Assembly (NCBI GenBank): GCA_017694945.1
Contig: JADIMA010000060.1
Coordinates: 1 to 55,244, forward strand
Direction of reading: 5' to 3'
From: Candidatus Merdivivens pullicola
GTDB lineage: Bacteria; Bacteroidota; Bacteroidia; Bacteroidales; UBA932
Length of the DNA stretch: 55,244 nucleotides
In this document: piece after piece, positions 51,265 to 55,244 of the stretch
Position numbering within the stretch: position 1 is the stretch's first letter
Layout of the letters: each line of letters begins with the position of its first letter
Notes under the pieces: model-generated
The model's database searches: none
What the model was told of the DNA's origin: nothing
The model's input: the letters and a program-made list of their open reading frames with translations, nothing else
Position numbers and translations under genes: made by a program

Positions 51265-52887
51265 TTAGAATTGGACGGGCTCCAATTTTATGGCGAAGCC
51301 TCCGTCGGATGCCATCGGGATATCGATTTTGTCAAAAGCATTGACAATGCCCTCTTTTATCACATATCCCGTCCCTCCTACGGAATCCGCCAGCATTGTA
51401 ACCGAATAACTTTCCCCCGGCACTATGATTCTCCCAAAATCCAGAGTATAGTCCGATGGGGCGCCGGCATTTTTTCCTGCCACATACCATGACTTTCCTT
51501 TTTTCCGTGAAATGACGACTGTTTCGTCACGCACGGCATCCAAGGGAAGCACACGGTCGAAAGTAACAGGGAGCGAAGATATGAAATCCGCATACAACGA
51601 ATCCATCCCGGAGTTGTCATAATGTATTTCGGGAAGAGGAGAATCAAAAACTATGTATCCAGCCATCCTCCCGGCATCTGTCACATAATGGATACGGCTG
51701 CGGCCAACAGTATCGGAACCGACGCTATTCAATACATTCGGATATTTTCTGTTCAAACCGGGATAGTTCACACCGCGCAGATCCAGAATCAGCCCGGCCT
51801 GGGCCGCCTGTTCGCAAATGGAATTAATCCTCTGCACGGAAAGGAAGTCATCCGAGCGGTCAAAATCCAGCCTGAGACCTTTTATGCCCATCGAAGCATA
51901 ACGCCTGAAGGCCCTTTCAAGATTCCCGCCCAATTCATCCGCCTTTTTATGGATGATCATGCCCACACCGAGTCTCTCCGCATAACGTATATCCTCTTCG
52001 ATATCGGCGCACGAACCTGTGACGACATATTCTATCCCGTATTCCGAGGCGAAATCGACTGCTTCGCGCAACAAAGAATCGCCGGAAACCGCCAACGCCT
52101 TACCGGGTTTTATCCAATCAGTCCTCCTTATAATAGGATCATCCCCCAGCAGGTACATCAGATCATCTGACAGTAAAGACTTGTCATTACTGTAACCTAT
52201 TACCCTCCAGGGAAATTCACAGGGGCCGTTACCATATGCCAGCACTCTGCTGTTTCCTGCCAGTATCGGAACAAAACTGCCTTTCAGATGTCCGTCCTCC
52301 ATGAGCAGGTACATTTTAGGATAACGCTCTATATCATTATCTGAAATCAGAATGTTCCTGTCATTTGACTTAACGATTAAAGGGGCGGGAACCAGCGTAT
52401 CTTCCATGCTTGACAAATCCGCATCTCTAACCACGAAATCCGCATTTTCCGATATTACCCCGAAACGCGAATGGCTTTTGGTAAAGAATCTGTAGGCTAC
52501 CCCGCTGTCATAAGCCCTTATGCGAAGTCCGTAACCTTTGAAAACGAAGTCAACGCCGTTATATTTTACCAGGGCGGACGAATTACGGCTGAAAGGGGTT
52601 TTCATTACTCTGTCAACTGAAGAAGTATTCACATCCTTTAACGGAAGCATCCCGTTTTCCGCCAAGCCGAAAGCCCTCCCGTCATCCATTTCCATATAGA
52701 TTTCCTGCATATCGACGATAACCCGTGACGAATCCATTATGGAAAGCGATATCGTAGAATCTATCACTATTTCCACTTTTATATTCCCACCGGGAGCCTC
52801 AAGTTCATAATAAAGGGGCTCCGTGGGTTCAGGAACGCATGCTCCGACCACAAAGATGACAATCAATGAATAAATCAAGCGTTTCAT
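51265..52887 (-). CDS. GH97-like glycoside hydrolase lipoprotein, shortened catalytic domain
   Basis: A 540-residue lipoprotein (lipobox GAC, Cys17). The N-terminal beta-sandwich (about 25-250) resembles GH97_N, with APGGNIKVEIVID and FKGYGLRIRAYDSGVAYRFF. The middle has WIKPGKALAVSGDSLLREAV, FASEYGIEYVV, GIKGLRLDFDRSDDF and LILDLRGVNYPGLNRKYPNVL, which align with the GH97 barrel. However, the region between the WIKPG motif and the YGIEYV strand is much shorter than usual, lacking the Trp-rich stretch. The C-terminal part fits GH97_C. Typical GH97 alpha-glucosidases/galactosidases have 650-700 residues, so substrate use or activity may be altered. Confidence 0.72.
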   Translation of the reverse strand: MKRLIYSLIVIFVVGACVPEPTEPLYYELEAPGGNIKVEIVIDSTISLSIMDSSRVIVDMQEIYMEMDDGRAFGLAENGMLPLKDVNTSSVDRVMKTPFSRNSSALVKYNGVDFVFKGYGLRIRAYDSGVAYRFFTKSHSRFGVISENADFVVRDADLSSMEDTLVPAPLIVKSNDRNILISDNDIERYPKMYLLMEDGHLKGSFVPILAGNSRVLAYGNGPCEFPWRVIGYSNDKSLLSDDLMYLLGDDPIIRRTDWIKPGKALAVSGDSLLREAVDFASEYGIEYVVTGSCADIEEDIRYAERLGVGMIIHKKADELGGNLERAFRRYASMGIKGLRLDFDRSDDFLSVQRINSICEQAAQAGLILDLRGVNYPGLNRKYPNVLNSVGSDTVGRSRIHYVTDAGRMAGYIVFDSPLPEIHYDNSGMDSLYADFISSLPVTFDRVLPLDAVRDETVVISRKKGKSWYVAGKNAGAPSDYTLDFGRIIVPGESYSVTMLADSVGGTGYVIKEGIVNAFDKIDIPMASDGGFAIKLEPVQF

Positions 52888-52912
52888 ATCAGTTCAGGTT
52901 TAATACACGTTT

Positions 52913-53986
52913 TCAGAATGACATTTTGATAGTTACCATTTGCTGCCAGCCGCAATATTTTTGAAAAAAATGAGCCGCCAATGCCACTTTTACTGAAAGA
53001 AAATCCGTTATTTTAGGTTCATATGCAAGTTCAAGCCGGTCATAAAAACCATCGGAGGCAGAATAATATCTGTCTCCGAAGTACAGAGAATCACCATACT
53101 GTACGCCTATATCGTCTCTGGTATCAAAAAAAGGCATTATGTCTCCTCCCACATATACCGTATTTTCCAAAGAAACATTCCAATGCCTTAAAACCGTCAC
53201 TATCTCGCCGCCTCCGGGAAACATGTATCCGTCACCGTGGTTCCTGTCGTTCTGGAAAGCCTGTAACCAGCCTGCCCTGACAGAAAGTTCCTGTATTCCG
53301 GCCATCGAACCGAAATCGGCCTTTAAATACGGGTAAATCAATATATTGTCCATAACTCCCTGAACGGCTTCGCTGCAAGCGAAATGATACATGTAGCCAT
53401 TGTAACCGATTTTAAAAATCCCCTTTGAAAATTCGCCGGCTGAAAAAATCATGAATCTTTCACGTGCCGAATCCGAATACTGCCCCATCCAGTCTATTCC
53501 AGCCTCGACCTTTACGCTCCAACCTGAACGCGTCACATCATCATAATTATAAAGTATTCCTTGCAGTACCTGATTGAAAAAATTCAAAGAATCAGAAAAG
53601 AACGCCCTTGAATATTCCCCGGACATCTTCTCCCGAGGAATGACCCCTGCATAAAACCTGTGTTTGTCTCCTGCATAATTATAATAAAGGGATATTCCGT
53701 CCAATATGTCCGAAAATTCTCCGCCGAACTGTTTCTGGAGTTCCATCCCTGCCATTACACGATGTTTCCCGTTCACTGAAAAACCGATTCTCGGAGCCAC
53801 TGACGCGCCGAATATTGTTTTTGATGGGTAGGGAGAAAACTGATTGTATTCTCTATTGTCAAAATACAATTCAAAATCCGCCTCATACTCAAAATACACC
53901 TTCTTTCTACCGCCATCCCGTCCCAAGGCTATTCCCGACACGCAAAAAAGACAGCAGGCAACCAGTACAAGTAACTTTCTTACCAT
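52913..53986 (-). CDS. Putative outer-membrane beta-barrel protein
   Basis: A 357-residue secreted protein. The ATG at 53986 gives MVRKLLVLVACCLFCVSGIA, a signal peptide; 20 upstream codons in frame are ignored because a promoter-like box lies among them. Repeated amphipathic strands with aromatic girdles (VYFEYEADFELYFDNREY, GISLYYNYAGDKHRFYAGV, LRHWNVSLENTVYVGG, LSVKVALAAHFF) and a terminal Phe (VTIKMSF) indicate an outer-membrane barrel of perhaps 14-18 strands. No family is recognised. It is 25 bp upstream of the GH97-like gene, so it may be a porin or structural partner for carbohydrate handling. Confidence 0.65.
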   Translation of the reverse strand: MVRKLLVLVACCLFCVSGIALGRDGGRKKVYFEYEADFELYFDNREYNQFSPYPSKTIFGASVAPRIGFSVNGKHRVMAGMELQKQFGGEFSDILDGISLYYNYAGDKHRFYAGVIPREKMSGEYSRAFFSDSLNFFNQVLQGILYNYDDVTRSGWSVKVEAGIDWMGQYSDSARERFMIFSAGEFSKGIFKIGYNGYMYHFACSEAVQGVMDNILIYPYLKADFGSMAGIQELSVRAGWLQAFQNDRNHGDGYMFPGGGEIVTVLRHWNVSLENTVYVGGDIMPFFDTRDDIGVQYGDSLYFGDRYYSASDGFYDRLELAYEPKITDFLSVKVALAAHFFQKYCGWQQMVTIKMSF

Positions 53987-54002
53987 ACTATGGGTTTTAT
54001 GA

Positions 54003-54010
54003 CAAAAATA
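54003..54010 (-). promoter_or_regulatory. Putative -7 box (TATTTTTG on the complement)
   Basis: The complement of 54003-54010 matches TAnnTTTG, 16 bp before the ATG at 53986 of the barrel gene, and would head the long minus-strand run. Confidence 0.4.
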
Positions 54011-54055
54011 ACTATCAAATTTCGCTATTTTCATAAGAAAAAACAAGCATATCGC

Positions 54056-54063
54056 TATATTTG
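54056..54063 (+). promoter_or_regulatory. Putative -7 box (TATATTTG) of the DedA-like gene
   Basis: TAnnTTTG match 27 bp before the ATG at 54091, in the divergent gap. Confidence 0.4.
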
Positions 54064-54090
54064 TAGCATAATATTTATTTCCATCTACAA

Positions 54091-54531
54091 ATGGAGTGGC
54101 TGATTGACCTTGGATATTTCGGACTTTTCATAGGAACTTTTCTCGCCGGCACCATCCTGCCTTTCAGTTCCGATGTCCTTATGATAGGCCTTCTGGCAGC
54201 CGGAGGCAACCCTTGGGCCTGCCTTATTGTCGCAACAATCGGGAACTGGGCCGGGACAGTCATCAACTATCTCATGGGCTGGCTTGCCAAATGGGACTGG
54301 CTGGAAAAGTATTGTAAGGTAAAGGAAGAAACACTTGTCAAACAGAAAAAAAACATAGACAAATACGGTCTATGGCTTGCCTTTTTCTCATGGTTGCCGG
54401 TAGTCGGCGCAATTGGAGTAATTGCGTTGGGCTTCTATAAGGTAAAACCGATATGGTCGAACATCATGACACTGATCGGCTGTTTCATAAGATTTTTCTT
54501 CTGGGTACTGCTGCAGGGCATGCTTTTCTGA
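54091..54531 (+). CDS. YqaA-like small membrane protein of the VTT/DedA (SNARE-associated) group
   Basis: A 146-residue inner-membrane protein. Hydrophobic segments lie at about 5-25 (LGYFGLFIGTFLAGTILPFS), 30-60 and 105-145. The pattern GTFLAGTILPFSSDVLMIG with ATIGNWAGTVINYLMGWLAK, followed by FFSWLPVVGAIGVIALGFYK, matches the YqaA/DedA-type fold with its re-entrant proline loops. The YqaA subgroup is short (about 140-160), as here. Larger DedA proteins take part in lipid-carrier flipping or membrane homeostasis, but the role of YqaA forms is not known. Confidence 0.85.
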   Translation: MEWLIDLGYFGLFIGTFLAGTILPFSSDVLMIGLLAAGGNPWACLIVATIGNWAGTVINYLMGWLAKWDWLEKYCKVKEETLVKQKKNIDKYGLWLAFFSWLPVVGAIGVIALGFYKVKPIWSNIMTLIGCFIRFFFWVLLQGMLF

Positions 54532-54939
54532 TAATGACGCCCTTTCTTCATATGGTTTTAACTCTTTTGGGTTCCCTTGCGGCTGACGGGAGACAAAAAC
54601 AAAACATGCGACTGGTCACAGGCATGCTCACCTCTTCGGGAACGCAATGCAAGTCCGCACGCCCGGCGGCCCGCATCATAAACCTCACTGTTCGAACCAT
54701 GAGTGCAAAAACTGCCCCTCATCCATGTCATATTTCCTATAAACCACTAATAATCAAATAGTTCATTACTATTATCCTCAAAAATGCCCCCTTATGTGTA
54801 TGGGGGTAGTGCCTTCCGGCGGCATGCTCCGGGCACGGCGGCCTGCATCGAGTACGGCATGAGGCGCACACCGGGCCGCGCCCCCGCCCGACTTCCGTCA
54901 ATGCAACCTGCTGCAAATAAGGGACAAACAGCATGTACA
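54532..54939. other. Intergenic region beside the rRNA operon, no gene seen
   Basis: About 400 bp after the DedA-like stop. The left part is of mixed composition and the right part (from 54790) is GC-rich, including GGGCCGCGCCCCCGCCC near 54870. I found no ORF with a recognisable product and no tRNA; a GTTCGAACC string near 54690 lacks the flanking stems of a T-arm. It may hold the 3' flank of the rRNA transcript and decayed sequence. Confidence 0.5.
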
Positions 54940-54990
54940 AAAAAACAAGTGCGGATTTCAAGGGCCACCGCCCCACGGATTCCGCACTTG
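54940..54990 (-). terminator. Second terminator downstream of the rRNA operon (minus strand)
   Basis: CAAGTGCGGA (54946-54955) pairs with TCCGCACTTG (54981-54990). On the minus strand the hairpin is followed by a T-run (from AAAAAAAAC at 54938-54946), the form of an intrinsic terminator for leftward transcription from the rRNA operon. Confidence 0.7.
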
Positions 54991-55075
54991 AATATTGCGG
55001 CATCCTTGAGTCAAGCCCGGGCGCGGCCAAAAGAAGGCGCACCCGGCTATCTTAAAGGCATTTTGCGGATACAGT

Positions 55076-55111
55076 AAAAAAAAGCCCCCGCGGCTTCTAT
55101 TCCGCGGGGGC
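55076..55111 (-). terminator. rRNA operon terminator directly after 5S rRNA (minus strand)
   Basis: GCCCCCGCGG (55084-55093) pairs with CCGCGGGGGC (55102-55111) around an 8-nt loop, and eight T residues follow on the minus strand. It lies a few bases beyond the 5S 3' end. Confidence 0.9.
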
Positions 55112-55116
55112 CAAGG

Positions 55117-55223
55117 ACGGCGGCTGCCTACTCTCCCGCCTTTCGGCAGTACCATCGGCGCAAGCGGGCTTAACTTCTCTGTTCGGGATGGGAAGAGGTG
55201 GGACCCCGCCGCCATTGCCACCT
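55117..55223 (-). rRNA. rrf: 5S ribosomal RNA
   Basis: On the minus strand, GGTCCCACCTCTTCCCATCC and GAACAGAGAAGTTAAGCCC, then GCGCCGATGGTACTGC and GGGAGAGTAGG are the universal 5S core. GGTGGC near 55217-55222 pairs with GCCGCC near 55119-55124 to form helix I, giving about 107 nt; ends are accurate to a few bases. The 23S and 16S genes should lie beyond the right edge, transcribed toward this window. A strong terminator follows the 3' end. Confidence 0.95.
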
Positions 55224-55244
55224 TTGTATCGCCGCCGGGGGACG

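Noticed and set aside
54680-54710. GTTCGAACC string resembling a tRNA T-loop
   Set aside because: The five bases on each side do not pair as a T-stem on either strand and no acceptor, D or anticodon arms can be drawn.
1-55244. Insertion sequence, prophage, CRISPR array or restriction system
   Set aside because: I saw no transposase, integrase, phage structural, Cas or methylase/nuclease gene anywhere in the window.

Overview
The window reads as a chromosomal segment from a member of the Bacteroidota, most likely the order Bacteroidales. Support comes from recurrent TAnnTTTG -7 boxes in front of genes, weak Shine-Dalgarno sites, many lipoproteins with a Cys lipobox, a DUF4369/TlpA thioredoxin lipoprotein, DUF2807 and DUF3467 proteins, a GH97-like protein, a two-gene ZapA/RNase Y neighbourhood and a Bacteroidota-like 5S rRNA. 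A cysteate-synthase homologue fits groups that make sulfonolipids (for example Alistipes/Rikenellaceae). That family-level placement is inference.

Layout. 1-5048 (minus): thioredoxin lipoprotein, DUF2807 lipoprotein and a MacB-like ABC exporter whose second permease runs off the left edge. 5127-6533: RlmD rRNA methyltransferase. 6736-13039 (plus): five heterodisulfide-reductase-like genes (HdrC, HdrB, short HdrA, second HdrC, and a membrane HdrE/HdrD-type fusion), then cysteate synthase, then an MscS channel. 14052-18545: acyltransferase, Big_2 lipoprotein, QueA. 18546-19741: AT-rich regulatory region, HTH regulator with three evenly spaced palindromic sites, and a 53-residue rubredoxin. 19855-29995: PyrD, CinA, a five-gene minus-strand run (ValS, thioesterase, ABC-F, RlmB-like, dipeptidase), DUF3467 and Maf. 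30004-36751: RecQ, PckA, and a purine salvage operon (MTA/SAH-type deaminase, purine nucleoside phosphorylase, MBL hydrolase). 36905-42157: ADP-forming acyl-CoA synthetase followed by a four-subunit 2-oxoacid:ferredoxin oxidoreductase, whose last gene is separated by a perfect palindrome and three small AT-rich ORFs. 42307-44707: coiled-coil protein, ZapA, probable 6S RNA, RNase Y. 44774-53986 (minus): DMT transporter, two tandem barrel+lipoprotein pairs, a nucleotidase, an omega-amidase-like nitrilase, a GH97-like lipoprotein and another outer-membrane barrel. 54091 to the end: a DedA/YqaA-like membrane protein, then the 3' end of a minus-strand rRNA operon (5S and terminators).

How the genes may work together. 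The 2-oxoacid oxidoreductase and the ADP-forming synthetase make an amino-acid fermentation module: the 2-oxoacid gives acyl-CoA plus reduced ferredoxin, and acyl-CoA then yields ATP. The Hdr-like genes encode a multi-[4Fe-4S] flavoprotein/membrane electron-transfer complex that could use or make reduced ferredoxin or transform sulfur compounds. Its direct junction with cysteate synthase, an enzyme that uses sulfite, is the most intriguing association in the window.
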